Below are positions 42,138 through 50,439 of a DNA stretch of 64,000 nucleotides, in pieces. The stretch covers positions 1-64,000 of the forward strand of contig JAQQAP010000023.1 of assembly GCA_028533045.1 (NCBI GenBank), given 5' to 3'. Position 1 is the first letter of the stretch, and the number at the start of each line of letters is the position of its first letter. The notes under the pieces are model-generated. The model did no database searches. It had not been told where the DNA came from and saw only the letters and a list, made by a program, of their open reading frames with translations. The DNA is from Spirochaetales bacterium (GTDB lineage: Bacteria; Spirochaetota; Spirochaetia; DSM-2461). Made by a program: the position numbers and the translations under genes.

Positions 42138-43419
42138 TCAGATAAGTACGAATTTTACCCTTGACCGGGAGGGGCTCTCCTTTTCCGGTGTTAATCTGAA
42201 TCGGCTTGCCGAAGAGGTGGGAACCCCTCTTTATGTGTACGATGCCCAGACCATTAAGGACCGGTATGCCTATTTGCGGGAGAACCTTCCCCGGGAAATT
42301 GATATTTTTTACGCCATGAAGGCCAACCCCAATATCGCGGTGATTAAGCTGCTTACCTCCCTTGGTACGGGGGTCGAGGTTGCTTCCGCCGGGGAACTCT
42401 ACGCCTGCGAAAAGGCGGGGGTGAATCCCAAAAATATCGTATTCGGCGGCCCCTCCAAAACCGATGAGGATATCTCCAAGGCCATTGATATGGGCATCTA
42501 CGCCCTCAATGCGGAGAGCCTGGGTGAGATTAAGCGCATTAATCGGGTGGCCCAATCCAAAGGGAAGGTCATGGATGTGGAACTGCGGATTAACCCGGAG
42601 TTCGAGATCGCCGGTGTGGCTGTGAGCCTGGGGGGCGGTTCCAAGAAATTCGGCATGGATTCCGAATCGATTGACCGGATTATCGAAGAAGCGTCCCGGC
42701 TTGAGAATATTCACCTCCAGGGAATCCACCTATTCGCCGGTACGGGCATCCAGAACAATGAAGGCTTTTTGAGCAACCTGGAGAACTGTTTCCGCCTGGC
42801 CAAAGAGATTAACGACAAACATTTTAAGATTGAATCGATCGATGTGGGCGGCGGCCTGGGAATTCCCTATTCCGATGAGGACCGGGAATTCTCCATTGAA
42901 GGACTAAAAGAGAAGATTGAAGAACTCCTTAAGGCCTATCCCTTTATCCGGGAGAACGGCACCCGGCTTATCGCCGAGCCCGGCCGCTATCTGGTGGCCC
43001 AGAGCGGGGCTTACATAAGCCGCGTGATTGACCGGAAGCACTCCCGGGGCCGGGAATACCTTTTGGTTGACGGCGGGGCCCAGCACCTCTTGCGGCCCGC
43101 TTTGATCGGGGTGAATCAGCCGGCTTTTAATATCTCCCGTGTTTCCGATTCGGTTCAGAAGTTTGACTTGGGCGGTTCCCTCTGTACTTCCATCGATTTT
43201 CTGGGGAAGGATCTGGACCTGCCCTCTGAGAGCGGGGAAGGGGATCTTGTGGCGGTGCTTTGTACGGGCGCCTATGGCTGGGCGGAGAGCATGCCCTATT
43301 TTCTGAGTCACGACATTGCCCCGGAAGTGATGGTTTACAAGGGTAAGTCTCAAGTGATTCGCCCCCGTACGCTTATGGAAGATGTGGTGAACCGTCAGAT
43401 TATCCCGGAGGATCTTTAG
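42127..43419 (+). CDS. lysA: Diaminopimelate decarboxylase
   Basis: The 430 residues contain the PLP lysine motif YAMKANPN near residue 60, the HxFAGTGIQ-type loop (GIHLFAGTG), GGGLGIPY, AEPGRYLVA, and CTGAYGWAES near the end. It makes lysine from meso-diaminopimelate. The start at 42127 overlaps the aminotransferase stop, while the open frame continues upstream only by chance. The stop overlaps the GTG of dapE (TAGTG). Confidence 0.92.
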   Translation: MKVNQISTNFTLDREGLSFSGVNLNRLAEEVGTPLYVYDAQTIKDRYAYLRENLPREIDIFYAMKANPNIAVIKLLTSLGTGVEVASAGELYACEKAGVNPKNIVFGGPSKTDEDISKAIDMGIYALNAESLGEIKRINRVAQSKGKVMDVELRINPEFEIAGVAVSLGGGSKKFGMDSESIDRIIEEASRLENIHLQGIHLFAGTGIQNNEGFLSNLENCFRLAKEINDKHFKIESIDVGGGLGIPYSDEDREFSIEGLKEKIEELLKAYPFIRENGTRLIAEPGRYLVAQSGAYISRVIDRKHSRGREYLLVDGGAQHLLRPALIGVNQPAFNISRVSDSVQKFDLGGSLCTSIDFLGKDLDLPSESGEGDLVAVLCTGAYGWAESMPYFLSHDIAPEVMVYKGKSQVIRPRTLMEDVVNRQIIPEDL

Positions 43420-44480
43420 TGTTTGATCTTTCCCGTCCCCTCATCGATATTCTCCAGGACCTGATTTGCATCAAGAGCGAAACGGGAGAGGAGAAGGCAC
43501 TCTGCGATAAGCTGGAACAAACCCTGGAAGGGTATGAGGGGCGGCTTGTCCGTGAACGGGATTCGCTCATCTTTTATGTGGACTGCCAAAAGGAGAGCCG
43601 TGTGGCTTTGGTGGGGCATATCGATACGGTTCCCGTGGATGATAGTTCGACCGAGCCCGTTATAAAGGACGGGGAGCTCTGGGGACGGGGCGCCTGCGAT
43701 ATGAAGAGCGGCCTGGCGGTTATGCTTAAAGTGATTTATGATCTTTCCACAGGGAAGATACGCCCCAAACACAACCTGGCCTTTATTTTCTATGAGAACG
43801 AAGAGGGGGTTCTTCCCAACGGCATTAACTTTCTTCTGGAGAGTGGAAAGGTGGAGCCGATTGACTTTGCCTTTGTTCTGGAACCGACCGAAGGACGTTA
43901 TTCCGTGGGGTGCTTGGGAGCCCTTTCTGTTAAGAAAACGGTCTACGGCGTATCCGCCCATAGCGCCAATCCGATTAAGGGAAAGAACGCCCTTCTCGAG
44001 TCCATGGAGATTTTCCAGAACATGGTCACCATGAATGACACCATTAGTGCTCCCCGGAAATTGGACGGGCTGGAATACTATGAGACAGTTAATATTACCA
44101 CTCTCAAAACGGCGAACCAGGCCTTTAACGTTATCCCCGCCCAGGTGGATATGACGGCCAACTTCCGCTTTGCTCCCGGCAAAAGCCTTGAGGACGCTAT
44201 GGAGGAACTCTGGGCTTCTCTGGGCAAAGAGAATACGGAAGTGCTGGACAGCTCCGGTTCCTGTTATATCGGGGCCAGTGGAGAGGAGTTCCTTCTTCCC
44301 GGTATTGAACGGGAAATTATGCAGGCCTGGACCGATATCGCCCAGCTTAATAACAACGACATACCGGCGGTGAATTTTGGGGCCGGTTCCATTCTTCATG
44401 CCCACAAACCGGATGAACGGATCTCTGTGGATGAACTAAATGATTTTTACGGTCTCATGGTGAACCATCTGCAAGATTAG
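43419..44480 (+). CDS. dapE: Succinyl-diaminopimelate desuccinylase (M20 family)
   Basis: The 353-residue protein shows M20 metallopeptidase motifs: LVGHIDTVPVD near residue 65, LWGRGACDMKSG near 90, YENEEG near 130, and AHKPDERI near the end. In this operon it must remove succinate from succinyl-diaminopimelate, completing the route with DapD and the aminotransferase. A GTG start with GGAGG upstream is used. Confidence 0.88.
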   Translation: MFDLSRPLIDILQDLICIKSETGEEKALCDKLEQTLEGYEGRLVRERDSLIFYVDCQKESRVALVGHIDTVPVDDSSTEPVIKDGELWGRGACDMKSGLAVMLKVIYDLSTGKIRPKHNLAFIFYENEEGVLPNGINFLLESGKVEPIDFAFVLEPTEGRYSVGCLGALSVKKTVYGVSAHSANPIKGKNALLESMEIFQNMVTMNDTISAPRKLDGLEYYETVNITTLKTANQAFNVIPAQVDMTANFRFAPGKSLEDAMEELWASLGKENTEVLDSSGSCYIGASGEEFLLPGIEREIMQAWTDIAQLNNNDIPAVNFGAGSILHAHKPDERISVDELNDFYGLMVNHLQD

Positions 44481-44491
44481 AACAGAACATA

Positions 44492-44520
44492 TTGTCAAAA
44501 AAACAATCCACGGTTATAGT
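44492..44520 (+). promoter_or_regulatory. Sigma-70 promoter of the cupin gene
   Basis: TTGTCA (44492-44497) and TATAGT (44515-44520) are separated by 17 bases, about 45 bases before the AAGGAGA ribosome site of the cupin gene. Confidence 0.7.
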
Positions 44521-44568
44521 TAGCCTAGCTTTAGGCATAGAATAGAAACAATTTTAAGGAGACACATA

Positions 44569-44937
44569 ATGGCTAGAAGTAGTGCAAATTTTATTGAAAG
44601 CGATAAACTGGAATGGGAAGAACTGGGTGGCGGTGTAAGCCGTAAGTTCCTCGGTTGGGACAACCAGATCATGATGGTAAAAGTAAAGTTCGAAAAAGGC
44701 GCCGAAGGAGCTCCCCATGAGCATTTTCACGCCCAGAGCACCTACTGTGCGGAAGGTAAGTTCGAATTCATGATTGGCGATGAAAAGAAAATCATCAAGG
44801 CCGGCGACGGGGTTTACTTTGAGCCTAACGTTCTTCATGGGGCCGTATGCCTTGAAGAAGGTATCCTCATTGATGTATTTTCTCCCGTTCGAGAAGACTT
44901 CCTTGATGGAACAGGTGTTTCTTACTTTGGTAAGTAA
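44569..44937 (+). CDS. Cupin-domain protein (KdgF-like)
   Basis: The 122 residues form a single cupin barrel with metal-ligand motifs GAPHEHFHAQSTYCAEGKF and the second motif DGVYFEPNVLHGA. It resembles small cupins such as KdgF that help linearise uronate sugars. No sugar-uronate genes are close, so the substrate is open. It has its own promoter and terminator and forms a single-gene unit. Confidence 0.8.
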   Translation: MARSSANFIESDKLEWEELGGGVSRKFLGWDNQIMMVKVKFEKGAEGAPHEHFHAQSTYCAEGKFEFMIGDEKKIIKAGDGVYFEPNVLHGAVCLEEGILIDVFSPVREDFLDGTGVSYFGK

Positions 44938-44961
44938 GGCGTTAAATCCTGAATGATTTGG

Positions 44962-44988
44962 AAGCCGTCCGCAAGGGCGGCTTTTTTT
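44962..44988 (+). terminator. Rho-independent terminator of the cupin gene
   Basis: AAGCCGTCC (44962-44970), loop GCAA, then GGGCGGCTT (44975-44983) continues into a run of T to 44988. Nine base pairs with one G-T wobble. Confidence 0.9.
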
Positions 44989-45008
44989 GTTTCCCCCCAT
45001 TTCCCCCG

Positions 45009-45037
45009 TTGCGTAAACCCTACAAAAACCCTAAAAT
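45009..45037 (+). promoter_or_regulatory. Sigma-70 promoter of glyS
   Basis: TTGCGT (45009-45014) and TAAAAT (45032-45037) are separated by 17 bases. Confidence 0.65.
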
Positions 45038-45046
45038 AACCCCACT

Positions 45047-45068
45047 TGCCCCGGATCTGCCCGGGGCA
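45047..45068 (+). promoter_or_regulatory. Leader hairpin in the glyS mRNA
   Basis: TGCCCCGG (45047-45054) pairs perfectly with CCGGGGCA (45061-45068) around a six-base loop. It lies at the predicted 5' end of the transcript, before the AAAGGAG ribosome site, and may protect the mRNA. No T-box features are seen. Confidence 0.45.
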
Positions 45069-45113
45069 CAATGTGCCGTATCCAGCGGTGTGTTGTAAAA
45101 GGAGAATCAGCAG

Positions 45114-46502
45114 ATGGCAAAAGAGAAAAAAGCCAACACCCAGGCCAACGAGTATGGGGCGTCCATGGAGAAAATAGTCTCCCTGGCTAAGAGAAGAGGG
45201 TTTGTTTACCCTTCCAGCGAAATCTACGGCGGACTGTCCGCTACCTGGGATTACGGCCCCCTCGGTGTTGAGTTAAAGAAGAACATCCAGGAAATCTGGT
45301 GGAAAGAGATGGTCCGCATGCACGATAATATCGTGGGACTTGATGCGGCTATTATGATGCACCCCCGAACCTGGGAAGCTTCCGGTCACGTGGAAAACTT
45401 TTCCGACCCCTTAGTTGACTGTAAAAACTGTAAGACCCGTTTCCGGGAGGATAAGCTCGATCCGGAAAATATCAAAAACAAAGTTTGTCCCGAATGCGGC
45501 GGCGAGCTGACCGAGCCCCGTCAGTTCAACCTGATGTTTACCACACACCTTGGTCCCGTAGCGGATTCGGGCTCTGTGGTATACCTCCGGCCCGAAACGG
45601 CCCAGGGTATCTTTGTTAACTTCAAAAATGTTGTAGACACCAGCCGTGTGCAGATCCCCTTTGGTATCGCCCAGGTGGGAAAGGCTTTCCGTAACGAAAT
45701 CACCACGAAGAACTTTATCTTCCGTACCTGTGAATTCGAGCAGATGGAGATGCAGTTCTTCGTTAAGCCCGGGACGGATGACGAGTGGTTCAACTACTGG
45801 AAAGAGCAGAGAATGGACTATTACTACAACAAACTGGGTATCCTGCCGGAAAACCTCCGCTTCCACCAGCACGGGGAAGGGGAATTGGCCCACTACGCCA
45901 AGGACGCCTATGATGTGGAATACCAGTATCCCTTTGGTTGGGAAGAGCAGGAAGGTATTCACTCCCGTACGGACTTCGACCTGGGACGTCACAGCGAATA
46001 CTGCGGCAAGGAGATCAACTACCTTGATCCTTCCGACAACAGCCGTTACATTCCCTATGTCATCGAAACCTCCGCCGGTCTGACCCGAAGTGTTCTGGTT
46101 TGTCTTATGGACGCCTACCACGAGGAAACCATTGGAGAAGACAAGAATGGCAAGCCCGATGTGAGAACTGTTCTTCACCTCCACCCCAATGTGGCTCCTG
46201 TTACTGTGGGAATTCTTCCTCTTGTTAAGAAGGACGGACTGGCCGAGCTGGCCAAGGACGTGGAAAAGGAACTTAAAGAGTCCTTTGCAACCTTCTATGA
46301 TCAGGGTGGGGCCATTGGTAGAAGATACCGACGTATGGACGAAATTGGTACTCCCTTCTGTGTGACCGTAGACTACGATACGAAGGAAGATAAAACGGTT
46401 ACCCTCCGTTTCCGTGACTCCATGGAACAGGTTCGTGTTCCCCTGGCCGAGCTGGAAACACGTATCCGTCAGGAAATTAAGAACTACAAGCGTGTAAAAT
46501 AA
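45114..46502 (+). CDS. glyS: Glycyl-tRNA synthetase, dimeric (alpha2) type
   Basis: The 462-residue enzyme is the single-chain class II type used by eukaryotes, archaea and several bacterial phyla, not the two-subunit GlyQ/GlyS. Motifs include SSEIYGGLSATWDYGPLG, a zinc-type pair CKNC and CPECGG near residues 104 and 128, motif 2 GKAFRNEI, and the C-terminal anticodon-binding domain (VAPVTVGILPLV). It charges tRNA-Gly. It stands alone between two terminators. Confidence 0.95.
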   Translation: MAKEKKANTQANEYGASMEKIVSLAKRRGFVYPSSEIYGGLSATWDYGPLGVELKKNIQEIWWKEMVRMHDNIVGLDAAIMMHPRTWEASGHVENFSDPLVDCKNCKTRFREDKLDPENIKNKVCPECGGELTEPRQFNLMFTTHLGPVADSGSVVYLRPETAQGIFVNFKNVVDTSRVQIPFGIAQVGKAFRNEITTKNFIFRTCEFEQMEMQFFVKPGTDDEWFNYWKEQRMDYYYNKLGILPENLRFHQHGEGELAHYAKDAYDVEYQYPFGWEEQEGIHSRTDFDLGRHSEYCGKEINYLDPSDNSRYIPYVIETSAGLTRSVLVCLMDAYHEETIGEDKNGKPDVRTVLHLHPNVAPVTVGILPLVKKDGLAELAKDVEKELKESFATFYDQGGAIGRRYRRMDEIGTPFCVTVDYDTKEDKTVTLRFRDSMEQVRVPLAELETRIRQEIKNYKRVK

Positions 46503-46517
46503 AACGCTTTCCAAAAG

Positions 46518-46552
46518 AAAAGGGCTGTCTCCGGAAGGAGCAGCCCTTTTTT
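46518..46552. terminator. Terminator between glyS and the converging TPR gene
   Basis: AAAGGGCTG and CTCC pair with GGAG and CAGCCCTTT around a GGAA loop, followed by T residues on the plus strand. A run of A before it lets it work on the minus strand too. Confidence 0.85.
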
Positions 46553-46583
46553 AATCACTTGGTTATTTTCTTGAGTCCCGGAC

Positions 46584-47729
46584 TTAAGCCCCTGCTTTCA
46601 ACCGGGTAATTTCACTGACAACCTTGTTGTTCTTGACTCCCTGATTCAGATAGTTGGAAAGAACCTTAATGGCTTTATCCTTCTGTCCGATCTGACCATA
46701 ACAGCTGGCACACTCCATGGTGAAACGGCAGTTCTTGGGATCGCAGGTAATAAGCTTGTTAAGGGACGCGATAGCATCGTCAAAATGGCCCCGGTCTCGA
46801 TTTATCAAGGCCAGTCCCATAACGGCGTAATGATCGTATTCGATGTTAAGAGCATGGTTATAGTAGCTTTCTGCTTTTTCAAGGTCACCCATGTGACGGT
46901 AGGCATCTCCCGCTCTGGTAAGAATAACCTTGTTCTTCCGATCATTATCAAGAATCTTATTCCAATAAATGAGCGATTTACTCTGCTGATTCATTCCCCG
47001 GTAGCAGTCGGCCAGACCAAAGAGGGCATAAAAGTTATTGGGTTGAATATCCAGGGCCTGCTGGAAGTAGCTAACCCCTTCGTCAAAGGTTTTCATTTTT
47101 CTGTGACAGTTTCCAATGGAAGTCAGCACACGAATGTCTACCCGGGTTCGGGTGAGGTTGAGCATGCGGGTCCAGTAATCCAGGGCTCCTTCGTACTCTT
47201 TAAAGTCGTAGTGAAGATGTCCCAGACCAATGAGGGCGTAGGAGTTATTCTCTTCCATTTCAAGCACTTTGAGGTAGAGTTCTTTACTTCTGTTAAAATC
47301 CCGTACCTTTCGGTAAGCGTCGGCTATACGGGTGAGGACCGTAATATTCTTGTCGTCGTGGTGGAGGTACTCCTCCCAAATATCAATGGCCCGATTGAAT
47401 TGTTTGAGTGCTTTGTAGCAATCGGCCAGGCCAAAGAGGGCGTAGTTATTGCCCCTGTGATAGGTTAGGCATTTCTGGTAGTGATTAATCGCTTCGTGAT
47501 AGCGCCGTTCCTTTCGGTAAACGTCACCTAAACCGACCAGAGCGTAGTTATTGCTCGGTTCCTGAGCCAGTATGGTGGAAAAACAATCGGCAGCTCTTTC
47601 GGTAAGATTTTCTTTTAAAAGCTGGTAACCTTTCTGAGACAATTCGGTAATCCGGTTATGATCTTCCTGGGCTTCACTGTCTTCGGGCTGATTATCCTGT
47701 ACCTGGGATTCATTATTGGTCAGCATCAT
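46584..47729 (-). CDS. Tetratricopeptide-repeat protein
   Basis: 381 residues with about nine TPR units from residue 30 to 370; repeated NNYALVGLGDVYRK / NNYALFGLADCYK cores are obvious, with unusually similar units. An acidic disordered N terminus precedes them. TPR arrays bind partner proteins; the partner is unknown. It follows the smaller 105-residue gene by 22 bases at the end of the his operon. No signal peptide. Confidence 0.88.
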   Translation of the reverse strand: MMLTNNESQVQDNQPEDSEAQEDHNRITELSQKGYQLLKENLTERAADCFSTILAQEPSNNYALVGLGDVYRKERRYHEAINHYQKCLTYHRGNNYALFGLADCYKALKQFNRAIDIWEEYLHHDDKNITVLTRIADAYRKVRDFNRSKELYLKVLEMEENNSYALIGLGHLHYDFKEYEGALDYWTRMLNLTRTRVDIRVLTSIGNCHRKMKTFDEGVSYFQQALDIQPNNFYALFGLADCYRGMNQQSKSLIYWNKILDNDRKNKVILTRAGDAYRHMGDLEKAESYYNHALNIEYDHYAVMGLALINRDRGHFDDAIASLNKLITCDPKNCRFTMECASCYGQIGQKDKAIKVLSNYLNQGVKNNKVVSEITRLKAGA

Positions 47730-47751
47730 TCCCTTCCTTCATTTTTTCAAT

Positions 47752-48069
47752 TTATTTAAGCCATTGTTTTATTACTTGGGCCATTTGAAACGTCATCTCA
47801 TCTACTTTGGCAGTGGCATCGGCTTCCTTGTACATTTTTAGTGCTTCCAGAGGCTCGCCTTTGCTGTAATACAAATCGCCCAATCGAATAATCCCGTCCT
47901 TGTACCCCAAGGTCAGAAAAATCTTTCGGGCCATCTCAACATTTCCGCCATTGAAGAATTCATTCCCCCGTCGAATGAGTTGGATCCTGTCCTGGGAGGA
48001 GAGGTCATCCCTACGTTCAACGGTGGTTTTTAGGAACCCTTCTTTGGGTATTTTAGCCAAAATATTCAT
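47752..48069 (-). CDS. Small TPR-like protein, 105 residues
   Basis: A compact helical protein (QLIRRGNEFFNGGNVEMARKI ... LGDLYYSKGEPLEALKMY) containing about two TPR-like helix pairs. It sits between hisB and the long TPR gene on the same strand and probably works with the latter. Start ATG 48069 lies about 40 bases after hisB. Confidence 0.7.
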   Translation of the reverse strand: MNILAKIPKEGFLKTTVERRDDLSSQDRIQLIRRGNEFFNGGNVEMARKIFLTLGYKDGIIRLGDLYYSKGEPLEALKMYKEADATAKVDEMTFQMAQVIKQWLK

Positions 48070-48110
48070 GATAATGGTGTTTTCAGGTCCTCATAACAAG
48101 GAACTTTCTT

Positions 48111-48701
48111 TTATAATAATCCCTTCGTAGACAAATTTCCACTTTTTGATGAAATTCTTGTAAAAGATTCTTTAAGAGCCCTGCCGCAAGCCTTGAAAAT
48201 GGCCTCCGACAGGTGGTGGGAGTTGTCTCCGTAGGGACAGTTGATGTGAAGGTTGATTCGGCTATTGGAAACAAAGGCCTGAAAAAACTCCTTAAATAGG
48301 TACATATCGAATTGTCCCGATCTCTCCTGGGGGTAGTCTACATTATAAACAAGGTAGGGACGATTACAGGCGTCAATGGTAACATCGGCCAGGGCGTCGT
48401 CCATGGGAACCCGGAAGTGTCCGTAACGGGCGAGGGGGCTGAATTTTTCAAAGGCCTGGAAAAAGGCTGTTCCCAGAACAAGGCCCGTATCTTCCACAAG
48501 GTGGTGATCGTCCACATCCGTATCGCCGCTGGCCTCAATGGTCAGGGAAAATCCGCCGTGGAAGGCCATGGCATAGAGCATGTGGTCAAAGAAGGGGAGG
48601 GTTGTATCAATGGAAATATCCCCTCTTTTTTCCAGGTCCAGAGTCAGTTTGATATTGGTCTCTTTCGTTTCTCTTTTTATAACGATTTGACTATCGGACA
48701 T
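48111..48701 (-). CDS. hisB: Imidazoleglycerol-phosphate dehydratase
   Basis: 196 residues, the usual length of the monofunctional enzyme. Metal-binding motifs DDHHLVEDTG near residue 67 and SHHLSEAIFKACGRAL near the C terminus are intact. It catalyses the sixth step of histidine synthesis. The ATG lies two bases after the hisG stop. Confidence 0.95.
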   Translation of the reverse strand: MSDSQIVIKRETKETNIKLTLDLEKRGDISIDTTLPFFDHMLYAMAFHGGFSLTIEASGDTDVDDHHLVEDTGLVLGTAFFQAFEKFSPLARYGHFRVPMDDALADVTIDACNRPYLVYNVDYPQERSGQFDMYLFKEFFQAFVSNSRINLHINCPYGDNSHHLSEAIFKACGRALKESFTRISSKSGNLSTKGLL

Positions 48702-48702
48702 A

Positions 48703-49320
48703 TTAGTCTCCTATCCGTTCCAGGAGGTCATTGATCCTGTCGTAATTCAGTTTGAAATAGGAGCGGTTGGCAATCATTCTTACCTTGATATTCATCAGAT
48801 CCTGTACCACTTCCAGGCCGTTTGCCTTAAGGGTGCTGCCCGTTTCGACCAAGTCAACGATGTAAGGTGCCAGTCCCAGGGAAGGGGCCAGCTCAACGCT
48901 CCCTTTGAGTTTAATGATATTTACGGAAATACCCTGTTCGTGGAAGTAGTCCCGGGTCATGGCCGGATAGGAGGTGGCAATGGTAAGTTCTCTTGTACGG
49001 GCTTCCTCTTCCCTCTCTTTAAGGGCGGCCATGGCAAGGCGGGTGCCTCCGAAGTCAAAGGAACGAAGTTTGTAAAAGTCCAGTCCCGATTCATAGACCA
49101 CGTCGTCGCCGCAAACTCCCAGCCCGGCTATTCCCGCGTTAACGTAGGCGGGGAGATCGCTGTTTTTTACCAGGTAAATCTTAAGCAGTCCCTCTTCGTC
49201 GTAGGAGATGAGTTTTCGTTTTTCGAATTTAAAATTCAGGCCCTTCGTATTAAAGTATTCCTGAACCTGTTCGAAAAGTCGTCCCTTGGGAAGGGCTATT
49301 GTTAAGGGTTCTTTATTCAT
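48703..49320 (-). CDS. hisG: ATP phosphoribosyltransferase, short form
   Basis: 205 residues with ALPKGRLFEQVQEYF at the start and the PRPP loop DLVETGSTLKANGL near 165. The regulatory C-terminal domain of long HisG is missing. The short form needs HisZ, which is encoded immediately upstream. It starts the histidine pathway. Confidence 0.95.
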   Translation of the reverse strand: MNKEPLTIALPKGRLFEQVQEYFNTKGLNFKFEKRKLISYDEEGLLKIYLVKNSDLPAYVNAGIAGLGVCGDDVVYESGLDFYKLRSFDFGGTRLAMAALKEREEEARTRELTIATSYPAMTRDYFHEQGISVNIIKLKGSVELAPSLGLAPYIVDLVETGSTLKANGLEVVQDLMNIKVRMIANRSYFKLNYDRINDLLERIGD

Positions 49321-49324
49321 ATTA

Positions 49325-50389
49325 TTATCCTAATCGGACCGATTCGCCCCGGTCCCTTCTTTCGGCCGCTTCCTTATAGAGGGCGGCAAAATCCTTTTTT
49401 CCCCCGTCAAGCTGAACGGGAGCCTTTCTCTCTGTCACATCCATGAGTTTTTCTATTTTTCTCAAGAGAAGAGAAAACCCTACGGAGCAGAATTTCTTGC
49501 CGAAACGTCCAAAGAGGTCGTCGTAACGTCCCCCGGAAGCAACGGCCCGGTCGGCTCCTTCCATATAGGCCTGGAAAACAAATCCCGTGTAGTAGGGCTG
49601 TCCGCCGATTTCGGAGAGGTCAATGCGGAAAGATTCGGCCTTTCCTGTTTTTTCAAGCTGATCTATAAGGGCTGTGAAGTCTTCGCTTACTTCCTTTATG
49701 CTCTTCTTTAAGGAGGAGCTGAGTTTAGTCAGTTTGTCCCTGAATTCTGTTAAGGTTCCAATGAAGAAGAGCAGGTCAACCGCTTCGGCGGGAAGGACTT
49801 CGCACAGGCCGTCGTAATCCCGCGTATCCAACAGGAGGGAAAGTTCTTTTTCCTTCTCTTCTGCCCCGGCATTTGCCAGAAGGCGGCGGAAGAGTGCCCG
49901 TGAACCAATGTGAATACGGAAGGGAGGTAGGCTGAGTTCTTCAAGCTGATCATGAAGAAGCATGATGACTTCCAGGTCCCCGTCGAGATCTTTCTTGCCG
50001 ATCAGCTCGCAGCCGGTCTGGAAAAATTCGTTATGGGAGATGTCTTCGTGGTTCTGGTAGCGGAGAATGCTGTCGGAATAATATACCCGTACCGGGCAAT
50101 GGTCCTCTTCCAGAATAAGGGCCATCTGGCGGGCCAGGAAGAGGGTGATGTCCGAACGCAGAATAAGAAGATCCCCTTCGCGGCTGATCATACGGTAGCT
50201 CTCTTCCTGTCTTTTTTTGTCCAGGAGTTCGCCGTAGCTGTCGTAAAAGTCGACCATGGGTGTCTGAACGGGCAGGTAGCCCCAGAGCTTATACTGATCT
50301 TCTATCTGTCTTAAAATATCTTTATGCCTGAGAGCTTCTTCGAGGAAAAAACTTTCCGTTCCCTGGGGAACTCGTAATTGTTGACTCAA
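49325..50389 (-). CDS. hisZ: ATP phosphoribosyltransferase regulatory subunit
   Basis: 354 residues related to histidyl-tRNA synthetase (LPVQTPMVDFYDSYGELLD, RSDITLFLAR, GRYDDLFGRFG) but lacking the anticodon-binding domain. This is the HisZ pattern that activates short HisG. Translation starts at a TTG with AAGGAG six bases upstream. It leads the hisZ-hisG-hisB operon. Confidence 0.92.
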   Translation of the reverse strand: MSQQLRVPQGTESFFLEEALRHKDILRQIEDQYKLWGYLPVQTPMVDFYDSYGELLDKKRQEESYRMISREGDLLILRSDITLFLARQMALILEEDHCPVRVYYSDSILRYQNHEDISHNEFFQTGCELIGKKDLDGDLEVIMLLHDQLEELSLPPFRIHIGSRALFRRLLANAGAEEKEKELSLLLDTRDYDGLCEVLPAEAVDLLFFIGTLTEFRDKLTKLSSSLKKSIKEVSEDFTALIDQLEKTGKAESFRIDLSEIGGQPYYTGFVFQAYMEGADRAVASGGRYDDLFGRFGKKFCSVGFSLLLRKIEKLMDVTERKAPVQLDGGKKDFAALYKEAAERRDRGESVRLG

Positions 50390-50410
50390 AATATTCTCCT
50401 TAATGGTATT

Positions 50411-50439
50411 TTTATAACTTAAAGAGGGTTAATAATCAA
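50411..50439 (-). promoter_or_regulatory. Sigma-70 promoter of the his operon
   Basis: On the minus strand TTGATT (50439-50434) and TATAAA (50416-50411) are separated by 17 bases. The -35 overlaps the last codons of the amidase gene. Confidence 0.7.

Noticed and set aside
45411..46514. Long leftward frame opposite glyS
   Set aside because: It lies wholly antisense to an unmistakable glycyl-tRNA synthetase and shows no coding features of its own.
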